From: an uncultured Hellea sp.
Lineage (GTDB): Bacteria; Pseudomonadota; Alphaproteobacteria; Caulobacterales; Maricaulaceae
Direction: 5' to 3'
Length of the DNA: 64,000 nucleotides
NCBI GenBank assembly: GCA_938007935.1
Contig: CALLMD010000006.1
Location: 57,156 to 121,155, forward strand
A program made the translations under genes and the position numbers. The notes under the pieces were generated by a model. The model saw nothing but the letters and a program-made list of their open reading frames with translations, did not search any database and had not been told where the DNA came from. Shown here in pieces: positions 50,250 through 61,286 of the stretch (positions within the stretch are counted from its first letter, which is position 1; each line of letters begins with the position of its first letter).

Positions 50250-51623
50250 TTAAAAATAGTCCGAGCTGACCCTGAACATGTGTTCGATATCTTTCAGAGC
50301 TGACTTCTCTGCGAGCAATACAATATGATCACCTTGTTTTATAACCGTATCGTAATCAGGAAACTTCACTTGGCCTTTTTGGATAATCGCGCCAATGGCA
50401 ATACCGTCTGTCATACCCGCTTCAAAAATCGTTTTACCAGCTAAAGGAGACGTTTCTAAAACCTCACCTTCCATCACCTCAGCGCTCCCATTTTCAAGGG
50501 AATAAACATCAAGAATACGTCCGCGCCGCACATGACGTAATATAGACGACACTGTACTGGCGCGTGGATCAATAATCATATCAATGCCCAGCTCATTTTG
50601 CATGCCTTGCATCGACACTTCATTGATAAGGCTAATCGTGTTTGACGCGCCGAGTTTCTTGGCAAGTACAGCGGCAAGTACATTTATCTTATCATCATTG
50701 GTTAAGCTGATAACCATTTCAGATTTTGCAACACCTGCTTCTTCTTGAATAGCCGCGTCCATCGCGTCGCCGTTCAAAATAACTGTGCGTTTAAGCTGCT
50801 CCGCCGCGCGTTCGGCTTGGGCTTTATCTCGCTCTATGACGCGCACCCGAATACCTGAAATACTTTCAAGCTCTTTCGCCACATAGGACCCGATATTACC
50901 GCCGCCAATAATTACGATATGGCGGGCTTTGTTCTCACGGTTACCCACAATTTCCAGCAAGCGCGTGGCATGATCTGACTGGGTTATAAAATAAGCATCA
51001 TCCCCTACATTAAGGGGGTCAGTTGGAACAGGCGCAAAGATTTCACCATCACGTTTAACACCGACAATCGCCGCATGCAGGCCAGAGAATAAATCTGGAA
51101 TTTGTTTTATAGGCGTGTTCACAATCGGGCAGTCTTCATCGATTTTTACGCCAATCATTTGAACGCGGCCTTCCGAAAAGCCCACAACATTAAAAGCCCC
51201 GGGCGTATTCAAACGTCTTAAAATAGCTTTCCCAATTTCAATCTCCGGCGAGATGATAATGTCGATAGGCATATTTTCGCGGCTATAAAGATCGTTATAT
51301 TCGCTCTCAAGATAGCTTTGCGCCCTCACGCGCGCGACCTTGGTCGGAACATTGAAAAGCGAATGCGCGACCTGGCACGCAATCATATTCACTTCATCAG
51401 AATAAGTGACAGCGATAATCATATCAGCGTTTTCAACGCCGGCGCGTTTTAAAACTTCTGGATGGGACCCATGTCCAACAACGCCTCTGACATCAAGCTC
51501 AGTCGTAATATTTCGGATGAGGTCTGATGAGAGATCCACAACCGTAACCATGTTGTTTTCGCTGGATAGCCGAGCGGCTAAGCCATAACCCACACGCCCT
51601 GCTCCGCAGATAATGACACGCAT
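50250..51623 (-). CDS. trkA: Trk system potassium transporter TrkA
   Basis: MRVIICGAGRVGYGLAARLSSENNMVTVVDLSSDLI and second RCK domain IVIIGGGNIGSYVAKELE. Confidence 0.95.
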   Translation of the reverse strand: MRVIICGAGRVGYGLAARLSSENNMVTVVDLSSDLIRNITTELDVRGVVGHGSHPEVLKRAGVENADMIIAVTYSDEVNMIACQVAHSLFNVPTKVARVRAQSYLESEYNDLYSRENMPIDIIISPEIEIGKAILRRLNTPGAFNVVGFSEGRVQMIGVKIDEDCPIVNTPIKQIPDLFSGLHAAIVGVKRDGEIFAPVPTDPLNVGDDAYFITQSDHATRLLEIVGNRENKARHIVIIGGGNIGSYVAKELESISGIRVRVIERDKAQAERAAEQLKRTVILNGDAMDAAIQEEAGVAKSEMVISLTNDDKINVLAAVLAKKLGASNTISLINEVSMQGMQNELGIDMIIDPRASTVSSILRHVRRGRILDVYSLENGSAEVMEGEVLETSPLAGKTIFEAGMTDGIAIGAIIQKGQVKFPDYDTVIKQGDHIVLLAEKSALKDIEHMFRVSSDYF

Positions 51624-51641
51624 TGCCCTTAAGTCCTTCGT

Positions 51642-53024
51642 TTAATCGTCTCGACCGTTCGCGCCCAACCCTAAAGATTTGAGTTTACGATGCAAGGCCG
51701 AACGCTCCATTCCGACAAAGCTCGCTGTACGGGAAATATTACCGCCAAAGCGTTCAATTTGAGCCGACAGATATTCACGTTCAAAATGCTCCCTTGCATC
51801 CCTAAGCGGCATGGCGATGACCTTCTCATTTTCATTTGCGCCCGCTGCCTTGCGAACAACCGACACCTCTGGCGGCAGGGTTTCTAGCGTAATCGGTTGA
51901 GATGGCTCCCCCGTGGCCAATATCAATAAACGCTCTACATTATTACGTAGCTGACGTACATTTCCAGGCCAATCATGAGCCTGTAGAGCTGCCATTGCGT
52001 CGTCTCCAATTTTACGCGCCGGAAGGCCTGTTGAAGCCGCAAGTTGGCTAATAAAATGCTCGACGAGTTCAGGAATATCTTCACGCCGCCCCGTCAAAGC
52101 CGGCGCTTCTAGCGGCATGACATTGAGACGATGAAACAAATCCTCTCGAAAGCGGCCAAGATCAACATCTTTGGCCAGGTCACGTGATGTGGAGGTAATC
52201 ACTCTGACATCAACTTGAACATCGTCATGACCCCCAATGCGGTGGAAACGCTGCTCAACAAGGAGGCGCAGTAATTTGCCTTGCGTCTCCAGCGGCATAT
52301 CGGCAACTTCATCCAGATAAAGTGTCCCATTATGTGCGCGTTCCAATAATCCTACCTTGGCTGTTGTCCCTTCATCATCTTCGATGCCAAAAAGTTCTTC
52401 TTCAACACGTTCAGGCACCATGGAGGCGGCATTGACAGCTTTAAAAGGCCCCTGTGCCCGTCCAGAACTCCCATGCAGAAGACGCGCAATTAATTCTTTA
52501 CCAGAGCCTGAAGGTCCCGTGATTAGAACTCGGCTATTTGTAGGCGCGATTTTTTCTATTTTTTGACGCAATTGAATAATTTGTGGTGAGGTCCCAACGA
52601 GCTTATCATCCGAAGGCGCTTTGCCTTTAAGCTCCTCATTTTCTTGCCTAAGCCGCGAATTTTCTAAGGCGCGACTGACAGTGACAAGCAACTTGTCAGC
52701 TTTGAAGGGTTTCACAATATAATCATAGGCTCCCTTACGAATAGCGGAGACGGCAGTTTCAACAGTGCCATGACCGCTAATGACAATAACGGGCAAGTTT
52801 GGATGAATAGATTTGAGCTTATCAAGAAGCTCGATTCCATCCATTGAGCTTCCTTTGAGCCAAACATCAAGCACCATAAGGGAAGGTTTTCTGGCTTTAA
52901 CGGCTTCTAGCGCCCCATCACTTGTTGCTGATTGGCGAACCTCATATCCTTCATCAGATAATATCCCTGCTACCATCTCGCGGATATCATCTTCGTCTTC
53001 GACAATAAGTACATCATATTTCAT
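51642..53024 (-). CDS. ntrX: NtrX-type nitrogen-related response regulator
   Basis: Receiver domain, AAA+ Walker A ITGPSGSGKELIARLLHG, Fis HTH; adjacent to ntrY; GAFTGA motif absent. Confidence 0.9.
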   Translation of the reverse strand: MKYDVLIVEDEDDIREMVAGILSDEGYEVRQSATSDGALEAVKARKPSLMVLDVWLKGSSMDGIELLDKLKSIHPNLPVIVISGHGTVETAVSAIRKGAYDYIVKPFKADKLLVTVSRALENSRLRQENEELKGKAPSDDKLVGTSPQIIQLRQKIEKIAPTNSRVLITGPSGSGKELIARLLHGSSGRAQGPFKAVNAASMVPERVEEELFGIEDDEGTTAKVGLLERAHNGTLYLDEVADMPLETQGKLLRLLVEQRFHRIGGHDDVQVDVRVITSTSRDLAKDVDLGRFREDLFHRLNVMPLEAPALTGRREDIPELVEHFISQLAASTGLPARKIGDDAMAALQAHDWPGNVRQLRNNVERLLILATGEPSQPITLETLPPEVSVVRKAAGANENEKVIAMPLRDAREHFEREYLSAQIERFGGNISRTASFVGMERSALHRKLKSLGLGANGRDD

Positions 53025-55303
53025 GAGTGTTCCTCACTTAGTGGATCGATTTTCTTAGTGATTATTAAATTAGGATCAAAGCTATCGACATCACCTCCGC
53101 GCGGAAGTACGAGCTCAATAACAGCGCCCTGTTCCCCGTCATCGCGCTCATGAAGCGTTAACTTACCACCGTGATCTGCTGCGATACGCATAACAATCGC
53201 AAGCCCAAGCCCCGTACCACTATCGCGAGTCGTCACATAGGGTTCTAAAAGTCGTTCTTTATCAGGGACAGGCCATCCCATTCCATTATCCGAAATCCGA
53301 ATTTTTATTTTATTTTCAAAGATCGAGAGACGTGTTCTAATCAAGCCATCATGCTCGCCTCTGCCAAGTTCCGCGATGCGGCGAAGAACGGACTCAGAAG
53401 CATTTTTATAAATATTCGTCAGGGCCTGATTAATCAGACGCCCATCACACCGAACCATGAGCTCACCTCGGGTCTCGTCGTTAAATTCAAATTCGATATC
53501 GGGAAAGGCCACACCTTGCGCAAATAATGTATCCTGAATTAACTTGCGCAGAGGCGCAGATTCAAAATTTGGCGCAGGCATTCGGGCAAAGGCAGAAAAT
53601 TCATTCACCATTTGCTCCAAGGATTCAACTTGACGAATAATCGTTTGCGTACAGTTTTGGAAAACGTCAGGATCGGTTTTTATTTCTTTTGAATATTTAC
53701 GAAGAAGACGCTCTGCTGAAAGCTGAATGGGTGTCAGCGGATTTTTAATCTCATGCGCAATACGGCGCGCCACTTCACGCCAGGCAGAATGCCTCTGAGC
53801 AGAGACAAGCCGTGTCATATCATCAAATGTCAGAACCCAGCCCGTATCATTGCGCACACCCTGATAGGCTGACACCCGAAGATCAAAATTTCGTACACCG
53901 TTTTCTGTCTTGAGATTTACCTGATCTTCAGCCGTGGCTAAAATGCTCTCTCTTGCCTTTTTAAAGGCGGGCGAAAACTCGCTCAACACATCATCAATGG
54001 GATATCCAAGCAATTCTCTTTCATTCAGCCCAAGTAATAATCCGGCAGAATCGTTCATAAGGGTGATACGGCCAGTTTGCGTCAAACCAATTACGCCTGC
54101 CCGTACGCCAGAAAGCACCGCTTCCGAGAATTGTCGGCGCTGCTCGGAAACATCATGCTCACGCACTAATTCATCGCGCTGAGAATTTAATTGACTGGTC
54201 ATCCTGTTAAAGGCGCTACCAAGGTCAGACATTTCTCCCCAGTCTTTACCAACATCAACGCGGGCCGTCATATCCCCGGCTCGGATACGCTCCGCCGCGT
54301 TTATCAGCCGACCAAGGGGGTCAATAATGCGGTTGGCAACACCCAACCCCAGCCAAATAGCCGCAAATAAGATAAGCAAAGCCGTTTGAATAAAAGTCAG
54401 TAAAAATATGCGGCCCATCAGCGCCTGACTATCGGCAAATTTATCAATCGCGCTCGTCGCGCTCGCTATCCCTGTCAAGCTAGACAGGACGGGGCTTTCA
54501 GACTGCAATAGCTGACCTACATATAAATAGGCATCATCGTAATTTTCGAGCTGCGTAACTGCGATGAGATAATCTAAATCGTCACGTCTCTGGAATGCAA
54601 TTTCACCTGCCTCCAATCCTTCAAAAACACCCTGACGCGGTATCTCAAAAAGCGGCGCGGCCGGGCTTTCAACGCGTGTTAAAACATAGCCATTTTTTCG
54701 CACAATATAAACGGCATCCAAATCTTGAACCCGCGACATAATTTGTAAGTCCGCCGTATAAGAAATGCGAGAATTCAACCCACTGGGGCGGCGATTAAGC
54801 TCTGTTTTTACGGTCCTGACAGCGCGGCCAAGTTCCGACATTTCCTGCTCGACATAATCTCCCAAAATTGAGCGTGCAGATTCAATATTACTGCGCACAT
54901 TAGACCCAAAAAGATCATTAATATTTCGGCTAATGAGCGTTGTCGAAAAAGCGCCCACAATGACCGCAGGCGTAAGGGCGGCCAGACTAAAAATAAGAAC
55001 AAAGCGACGATGTAAAAGAGGCGCGGATTGCCGCGAAGATTTAGCAAAAAGAACTGACCAGGTTCTATAGCCCAAATAGCCGCCTAAAAAGGCAATAATA
55101 ACGAGATTAAATAGAAGTATAGAATAAGCCGCCGAAGAGCGTTCCGGGTTGCCAGATAAGGAAAACAAAGTTCCTATAACGGTCAGAGCAATAGCGGCAG
55201 TAAATGCTATTCCAAAGCCCGCAGAACGAACAATCTCAGGCGCGCGGCGTAACCGCGGCAGGTTTTGCGCATCAGCGAGTAAAATTGGCTTTTGCTGGTT
55301 CAT
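53021..55303 (-). CDS. ntrY: NtrY-type sensor histidine kinase
   Basis: HAMP, PAS, HEIKNPLTPIQLSAERLLRKY, GTGLGLAIVMRIAADHGG. Confidence 0.92.
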   Translation of the reverse strand: MNQQKPILLADAQNLPRLRRAPEIVRSAGFGIAFTAAIALTVIGTLFSLSGNPERSSAAYSILLFNLVIIAFLGGYLGYRTWSVLFAKSSRQSAPLLHRRFVLIFSLAALTPAVIVGAFSTTLISRNINDLFGSNVRSNIESARSILGDYVEQEMSELGRAVRTVKTELNRRPSGLNSRISYTADLQIMSRVQDLDAVYIVRKNGYVLTRVESPAAPLFEIPRQGVFEGLEAGEIAFQRRDDLDYLIAVTQLENYDDAYLYVGQLLQSESPVLSSLTGIASATSAIDKFADSQALMGRIFLLTFIQTALLILFAAIWLGLGVANRIIDPLGRLINAAERIRAGDMTARVDVGKDWGEMSDLGSAFNRMTSQLNSQRDELVREHDVSEQRRQFSEAVLSGVRAGVIGLTQTGRITLMNDSAGLLLGLNERELLGYPIDDVLSEFSPAFKKARESILATAEDQVNLKTENGVRNFDLRVSAYQGVRNDTGWVLTFDDMTRLVSAQRHSAWREVARRIAHEIKNPLTPIQLSAERLLRKYSKEIKTDPDVFQNCTQTIIRQVESLEQMVNEFSAFARMPAPNFESAPLRKLIQDTLFAQGVAFPDIEFEFNDETRGELMVRCDGRLINQALTNIYKNASESVLRRIAELGRGEHDGLIRTRLSIFENKIKIRISDNGMGWPVPDKERLLEPYVTTRDSGTGLGLAIVMRIAADHGGKLTLHERDDGEQGAVIELVLPRGGDVDSFDPNLIITKKIDPLSEEHS

Positions 55304-55393
55304 AGCAACATTTTTAACGCGCTCACTTGCGCAAACTGTTACCTTAATACCTCAGTGTTGCCAAAAATCAACACATCTTAAATTGCGATTTCG

Positions 55394-56707
55394 TTAGGAA
55401 ATGTCCAAATCCTTCATACGTGTGCGTAACGTATTTCGGTGAATTCCCATTTTATCAGCAGCCTTTGCGCGGTTTCCACCTGTAATCCTGAGCGCCTCGA
55501 CAATTAAGGGGCGTTCAATCCAGCCTAAGGCGGTCTGGTAATGCGTATCTGTTCCCTCAACTTCATCCGAGTTAAGTAATTGCCGACAAGCGAGTTCAAT
55601 TTGTGTTTCGAGCTTCGCATCATCCTTATGCGGTTTTCCAGACAGAATATCTTTAGAGAATTCCTGCAAAACCATATCTGCCGTTATGACATCATCTGAA
55701 TAAAGCACGGCTAAGCGTCTGACGAGATTTTCAAGCTCACGCACATTTCCAGCCCAATTATGACGATGAAGAATATCAAGCGCTTCTGTCTCAAATCGGC
55801 GGCTATTTGAAGATGAGGTGTTAGATAAAAAACTTTCCGCCAGTTCATATATATCTCGGTCACGTTCAGATAATGGGGGTATCCGGATTTCAGCTACATT
55901 TATTCGAAATAAGAGATCATCGCGAAACTTTCCCTCATCAGATAGCCGTCTAAGGTCTTTGCGGGTCGCCGATAAAACACGCGGCCTGTCAGCGGCATGT
56001 ATGCGTTCAGACTCGGTCATTACCGCCAAGAGACGTTCTTGTTGTTGCATTGAAAGCTCAGCAATTTCATCAATATAAATATCGCCGCCATTGACTTTTT
56101 GTAGAGTCAGTGAAGTATTTTCAAAATCAGTTGTACGCAGAAAAGGGCGGTCTTTACGCATGCCACCATCATGAATAAGCCGCGCCACCAAATCTTTTCC
56201 TGTTCCAACAGCCCCTTGAATAAGGACAGGTAAATCCCCCGAAGCAAAACGGGACACGGCGCGGTAGACGGGCTGCATCGCCGGGCTTCGGCCAATCATG
56301 GGGAGCTTGCCAAGTTCGGCGCTTACTTTGTTTCGGCGTGGATTTACGCTTTGCCCGGCACGCGCCACGGCTTGTGTCACATCATCCAGATCAAAAGGTT
56401 TGGGCACATACTCAAAGACTTTATGGCGTCCAGATTTAAGCGCCGTATTCACTGTGTTATTTGCGCTGATGATAATCACAGGCATTTTAGGCCGCGCGGC
56501 AGCCAGATCAGGAAGCCGTTCAAAGACCTCGCGCCCCCCCATCATAACATCGGTTAGAACAATATCGCCCTGTCCCGCTTCAGCCCATTTCAATAACGTA
56601 TCCGCATTGTCAGTGGCTTTGACACTATGCCCAGCACGCGAGAGCGCTTTGGATAAAACAAGGCGAACACTATCATCATCATCGGCTAACAGGACTTCAT
56701 ATTTCAT
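55394..56707 (-). CDS. ntrC: NtrC-type response regulator lacking the GAFTGA sigma54-contact loop
   Basis: Receiver, AAA+ (IQGAVGTGKDLVARLIHD, GGDIYIDEIAELS), Fis HTH; next to ntrB. Confidence 0.88.
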   Translation of the reverse strand: MKYEVLLADDDDSVRLVLSKALSRAGHSVKATDNADTLLKWAEAGQGDIVLTDVMMGGREVFERLPDLAAARPKMPVIIISANNTVNTALKSGRHKVFEYVPKPFDLDDVTQAVARAGQSVNPRRNKVSAELGKLPMIGRSPAMQPVYRAVSRFASGDLPVLIQGAVGTGKDLVARLIHDGGMRKDRPFLRTTDFENTSLTLQKVNGGDIYIDEIAELSMQQQERLLAVMTESERIHAADRPRVLSATRKDLRRLSDEGKFRDDLLFRINVAEIRIPPLSERDRDIYELAESFLSNTSSSNSRRFETEALDILHRHNWAGNVRELENLVRRLAVLYSDDVITADMVLQEFSKDILSGKPHKDDAKLETQIELACRQLLNSDEVEGTDTHYQTALGWIERPLIVEALRITGGNRAKAADKMGIHRNTLRTRMKDLDIS

Positions 56708-57756
56708 GATAATTCTCCGTCATTAGGAATCGGCAAAAGCAGTGAAAATTTTGTGCGGCCCGGACGCGAGCTCACCTCGACAAGGCCGCCATGCGCGCTG
56801 GCAACTTTGGACACAAGCGCAAGGCCCAAGCCTTGGCCTTCAGGTTTATTTGTCACAAAGGGCTGGAAGAGCTGTTCTTTAATAACCTCATCAACGCCGG
56901 GACCATTATCGATAATTCTAATTTCTATCGGAAGATGCTGGCTTTTTTCCGAAGCTCTTAATTTAGACACGCCGCTCCTAAAGCGTGTTTCCAAACTAAT
57001 CTCGCCCGTCCCTGACACAGCTTCTGCGGCGTTTTTGATAATGTTTAAAATCGCCTGCATGAGCGTATCTGCATCGCCTTTAGCGTGAGGCAATGAGGGG
57101 TCGTAACGTTCAGTAAAAACAAGCTCGGGATTAGCAGATTGAATAATGCGGCGCGCGCGGCGAAGTATTTCATGAATATTGACGCGGTCTACATTATCGG
57201 GGTCTTGATCGCCCAATGTTTCCATACGGTCCGCCAAGCGCCGAATACGGTCAATCTCCGAGCTAATTAAATCAAGAAGACTTCGCCCTTCTTCACTTTC
57301 CACATCATCACGCAAGAGCTGGGCCGCGCCTTTAATACCAGCCAGCGGATTTTTAAGCTCATGGGCAATCATTCGGCCCATGCCAGACACTAATTGCCCC
57401 CCGACCCGACTTTGTCGCGGCTCTGAGCGCGTAAACCACAGACTAAGCCCAATTCCATTATCCGATGGAAAAGCCATCAGATGACAGAGCTCTTCCTCTT
57501 TGCCTTCGCGGTTGATAGGGCAATCACGCATAGTCAGGGGCGAATGGGCGGCCTTGGATTTAGCAATTATTTGCTGCGCGTCCGCATCGACTTGAAACAG
57601 CTCCCACGGAGTCTTACCGCTCAAGCGGCGAATAGATTTACCCGTCCATTCCTGCGCGGCTAGGTTAGCCCAGCTGATAGTTTCAGTTTCAGGCTCAATC
57701 AAAAAGAGCGGGAAAGGCCAGTCTTCGGACAGAGATGTCGGCATTAATTCGCTCAT
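56704..57756 (-). CDS. ntrB: Nitrogen regulation sensor kinase NtrB (GlnL)
   Basis: PAS plus [21 protein letters not shown] and [18 protein letters not shown]. Confidence 0.93.
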   Translation of the reverse strand: MSELMPTSLSEDWPFPLFLIEPETETISWANLAAQEWTGKSIRRLSGKTPWELFQVDADAQQIIAKSKAAHSPLTMRDCPINREGKEEELCHLMAFPSDNGIGLSLWFTRSEPRQSRVGGQLVSGMGRMIAHELKNPLAGIKGAAQLLRDDVESEEGRSLLDLISSEIDRIRRLADRMETLGDQDPDNVDRVNIHEILRRARRIIQSANPELVFTERYDPSLPHAKGDADTLMQAILNIIKNAAEAVSGTGEISLETRFRSGVSKLRASEKSQHLPIEIRIIDNGPGVDEVIKEQLFQPFVTNKPEGQGLGLALVSKVASAHGGLVEVSSRPGRTKFSLLLPIPNDGELS

Positions 57757-58751
57757 GCCGCTAGCTCCGCAATATCAACGCTGTAGATATCAGCCAAAGT
57801 CGCGATGACTTCTTCTGGGTCTTCGGAGCGGGAAACAATTGATCTGACATCGGCTTCATTAACCAATCCCAAATCCTCGACATAGCCAACCAGATGTTTG
57901 CGCGCGATGCGAATACCTTTGCCCTCGCCATAAAAGCTTAGCAAATCACGGTAATGGGCAATCGCGACTTTGCCCCTAACTGGGCGCGGTAATTCAGGCG
58001 GCACGGGCAAGCCGTCTACCGCGGCTATAATTTCACGAAGCTTCCACGGCGCGCCAATAAGGCCGCGCCCCACCATAACCCCGTCTGCGCCTGATTGCGT
58101 CATCGCCTCTAATGCGCTGGCGGGGTCATTAATATCGCCGTTAACAAAGACGGGAATAGAGACCGCCTCTTTCACCGCTTTCACAGCGGCCCAATCCGCC
58201 TCCCCTGTGTAAAACTGATTGCGCGTACGGCCATGAACAACAAGCATTTGCACCCCCGCCGCTTCGGCGAGCCGTCCAAGCTCTGGCGCGTTTAGACAAT
58301 CAAAATCCCAACCGAGGCGCATTTTAAGCGTGACTGGCACATCCACCGCGCCGATAGTCGCTTCAATTAATTCCAAAGCGTGGTCGAGATTTCGCATTAG
58401 CGCCGAGCCTGACAGCCCAGAGGTGACCTTGCGCGCGGGGCAGCCCATATTGATATCGACTATCGCCGCGCCCGCCTCTTGGGAGAGTTTGGCCCCTTCG
58501 GCCATCCATTTCGCTTCGCGTCCGACGAGCTGTATGACGAGCGGCTCTATCTCGCCGCCGCCTGCCGCTTTGGCGACAATATCGGCATGGCCCTTGGCGA
58601 GAAATTCACTCGCTACCATCTCGGAGACCACAAGGCCGGGTTTGAACCTCTGCAATATCCGGCGGAACGGTAAATCCGTAATGCCAGATAAAGGCGCGAC
58701 AAGGACGCGCGAGGACAATTCATGCTTGCCGATTTTGGGCATAGGGTTCAT
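57753..58751 (-). CDS. dusB: tRNA-dihydrouridine synthase
   Basis: [73 protein letters not shown]; start uncertain. Confidence 0.93.
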   Translation of the reverse strand: MNPMPKIGKHELSSRVLVAPLSGITDLPFRRILQRFKPGLVVSEMVASEFLAKGHADIVAKAAGGGEIEPLVIQLVGREAKWMAEGAKLSQEAGAAIVDINMGCPARKVTSGLSGSALMRNLDHALELIEATIGAVDVPVTLKMRLGWDFDCLNAPELGRLAEAAGVQMLVVHGRTRNQFYTGEADWAAVKAVKEAVSIPVFVNGDINDPASALEAMTQSGADGVMVGRGLIGAPWKLREIIAAVDGLPVPPELPRPVRGKVAIAHYRDLLSFYGEGKGIRIARKHLVGYVEDLGLVNEADVRSIVSRSEDPEEVIATLADIYSVDIAELAA

Positions 58752-58796
58752 GTTGAGCCTCATAGAGGGCGAAATCCCTTTGCACAATATTTCATC

Positions 58797-59966
58797 ATGT
58801 CAAAAAGGGTCTCCGTGACACGAATTGCACAAATTTTGGTCGCCGCAGGCAAAGGTGAACGCGCCAAGGGCGAAAGTGGCGGCGATTTACCCAAGCAATA
58901 TCAGACAATAGGCGGTAAAGCTGTCTTACGCCGCACGCTCGAGGCGACTCAATCCGAACTACGCATTCGCGAAACAATCGTCGTTGTGGCCAAAGGTGAC
59001 CCACATATCGGCCCTCTGATTGAAGATTTAGACACTATCAGAACCGTCACAGGCGGCGCGACCCGCACAGCCTCGGTCAAAGCAGGTCTTGCGGCGCTGG
59101 CGGATAATCCGCCAGATTTTGTCCTTATTCATGACGGGGCGCGGCCCTTTGTGACACCCGCCCTGATTGGCGAGGTGATTGACGCGCTTAACACATCCAC
59201 CGCCGCCGTACCCGCTCTGCCTATTGCGGACGCGCTAAAGTCAGTGGACGGCGCAAGCGTAGACCGAGATAAGCTGCGCCGCGTACAAACGCCCCAAGGC
59301 TTTCATTTTGATAAAATATGGGCCGCCTTTAGCGCCCTGCCCGAAGGCGCAAGCTTTGCCGATGACATAGAAGTCGCACACGCAGCAGGCCTAGATATTG
59401 CCTTCACAACGGGGGATACCAATAATTTCAAAGTGACATATCCGTCTGACTTTGCCAAAGCTGACGCGATGCTAAAAACTGAAACTTACACCGCAACAGG
59501 CACAGGCTTTGATGTCCACCGCTTTACCGAAGGTGACGTGCTTTGGCTCTGCGGCGTCCCGATTGAATGCGGCTTTACCCTGCTCGGTCATTCCGACGCT
59601 GATGCAGGCTTACACGCCCTCACCGATGCCATACTTGGCGCGCTTGCTTACGGCGATATTGGCGATCACTTCCCGCCCTCTGATCCGCAATGGAAAGGCG
59701 CCAGCAGTGATAAATTCCTGATCTACGCCATTGAGAAAATCAAGGAGCGCGGCGGCGCGCTCCAACATGTGGACGTGACCTTGATTTGCGAAAAGCCCAA
59801 AATCAAACCTCATAGAGACGCCATGCGCGCGCGTATCGCAGAGCTTTGCGGATTACCGCTCACCCGTGTCAGTGTCAAAGCCACCACAACAGAAAAGCTT
59901 GGCTTTACAGGACGCGGTGAAGGCCTCGCCGCTCAAGCCAGCGCCACGATAAAGCTCCCCGCATGA
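58797..59966 (+). CDS. ispDF: Bifunctional 2-C-methyl-D-erythritol 4-phosphate cytidylyltransferase / 2,4-cyclodiphosphate synthase
   Basis: IspD half ([37 protein letters not shown]) fused to IspF half ([48 protein letters not shown]). Confidence 0.96.
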   Translation: MSKRVSVTRIAQILVAAGKGERAKGESGGDLPKQYQTIGGKAVLRRTLEATQSELRIRETIVVVAKGDPHIGPLIEDLDTIRTVTGGATRTASVKAGLAALADNPPDFVLIHDGARPFVTPALIGEVIDALNTSTAAVPALPIADALKSVDGASVDRDKLRRVQTPQGFHFDKIWAAFSALPEGASFADDIEVAHAAGLDIAFTTGDTNNFKVTYPSDFAKADAMLKTETYTATGTGFDVHRFTEGDVLWLCGVPIECGFTLLGHSDADAGLHALTDAILGALAYGDIGDHFPPSDPQWKGASSDKFLIYAIEKIKERGGALQHVDVTLICEKPKIKPHRDAMRARIAELCGLPLTRVSVKATTTEKLGFTGRGEGLAAQASATIKLPA

Positions 59967-60457
59967 ACCAGATGCTAAAAGATATCTTCGCCGAAGCCAA
60001 AACCATCATCACTTTGGCGAGCGAAAAAGGCCTCACTATAGCCACAGCTGAGAGCTGTACGGGCGGGCTGATTGGGGCGGCCATCACCGCTATTCCCGGC
60101 TCATCGGCGGTCTTTAAAGGTGGCATCATTGCCTATGATAATGCGGTCAAAACCAAACTGCTCGGCGTCTCGCCTAGCGTGCTGGGGAAATATGGCGCGG
60201 TGAGCGAAAAAACAGCCGAGCGCATGGCGGCGGGCGTTCGCGAACGCCTCGGCGTAGACATCGCCATCTCCGTCACAGGCATAGCTGGTCCCGGCGGCGG
60301 CACAGAAGACAAACCCGTCGGCACAGTCTGGATAGGCATCGCGACGAAAGACGGGGTCAGCGCCACACGGTTTGATTATGGCGACATTGGGCGGAACAAA
60401 GTGCGGGACGTAACGTGTATGGACGCGCTGAAGGCGTTTACGGGGGCTTTGGGGTAA
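59963..60457 (+). CDS. pncC: CinA C-terminal domain / nicotinamide-nucleotide amidohydrolase
   Basis: LTIATAESCTGGLIGAAITAIPGSSAVFKGGIIAYDN..SVTGIAGPGGGTEDKPVGTVWIG. Confidence 0.94.
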   Translation: MNQMLKDIFAEAKTIITLASEKGLTIATAESCTGGLIGAAITAIPGSSAVFKGGIIAYDNAVKTKLLGVSPSVLGKYGAVSEKTAERMAAGVRERLGVDIAISVTGIAGPGGGTEDKPVGTVWIGIATKDGVSATRFDYGDIGRNKVRDVTCMDALKAFTGALG

Positions 60458-60523
60458 AAAATATAGAAAACTTCGACTTTGGAATTGAGTTAACAACTTC
60501 AAATCCTCGAAAGGGAACTTTGA

Positions 60524-61246
60524 TTAATCTTCGGAAGTGGAAGTTAAAAGTCGTTTTTTTTTCTTAGATATTTGAAGATCTTTCCATTTTACATAATCTT
60601 GTTTTTGGAGTCTTTCACTAGTTATAAACAAAAGCTTACTGTGTTTATTGAAATCTCTTTCAAACGCGTCTCCACCAACGACTAAGTCGTTGATAATATT
60701 TGCAATGCAATCAATGATTTGCTTCTTTCCTTTGCAACTTAGTGGGTTTTCTGTATTTAGCTGCTGCATCCGCTCAGGTGAAATCTCAGTCAATTCAGTA
60801 TTGAAAGTACGAGCCCACTGACCATGGGCTAAATTATTTCTAATTTCAATTAATGGCTTAAGATCTCCATCAAGAAGAGATTGAATTTTATCGTGTTTTG
60901 CTAGAGCATCAAAACCAATCTTAGCTTCTGTTAATTCACCAACAACACCATACCTTTTGCAAAAACCTAAATAAACAGCCTCTTTCCATTTATCCAGCAG
61001 TGAGCGTTTATCCATAATCTGAGAAATATCAGAATCAATGAAACCATTGGGTTCAAACAAAACTTTCAACAGTCTTACTTCTGCCCAAGCACCAATAAGC
61101 ATTAGATAAACTTTCAAAAATGCTTTTTCAGCGACAGTATTTTTTGAAGCTACGGCATTATTTAACTGACGTTTAAAATGCTTATGAGCATCATTTAGTT
61201 CCCTTAAGTTTAGAACGTGAGCTTTATATTTTTCATTTCTATTCAT
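60524..61246 (-). CDS. HEPN-motif protein of unknown function
   Basis: Helical protein with Rx4H motif in LKPLIEIRNNLAHGQWARTF; acidic/Lys-rich flanks. Confidence 0.6.
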   Translation of the reverse strand: MNRNEKYKAHVLNLRELNDAHKHFKRQLNNAVASKNTVAEKAFLKVYLMLIGAWAEVRLLKVLFEPNGFIDSDISQIMDKRSLLDKWKEAVYLGFCKRYGVVGELTEAKIGFDALAKHDKIQSLLDGDLKPLIEIRNNLAHGQWARTFNTELTEISPERMQQLNTENPLSCKGKKQIIDCIANIINDLVVGGDAFERDFNKHSKLLFITSERLQKQDYVKWKDLQISKKKKRLLTSTSED

Positions 61247-61286
61247 ATAGCTTCCCGGTCATCAAAAAACATTCCTTAAAACGTCC

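Noticed and set aside
58330-58818. 162-aa plus-strand ORF
   Set aside because: Antisense to dusB; no family features.
60101-60502. 133-aa minus-strand ORF
   Set aside because: Antisense to cinA/pncC, Cys/Arg-rich nonsense composition.
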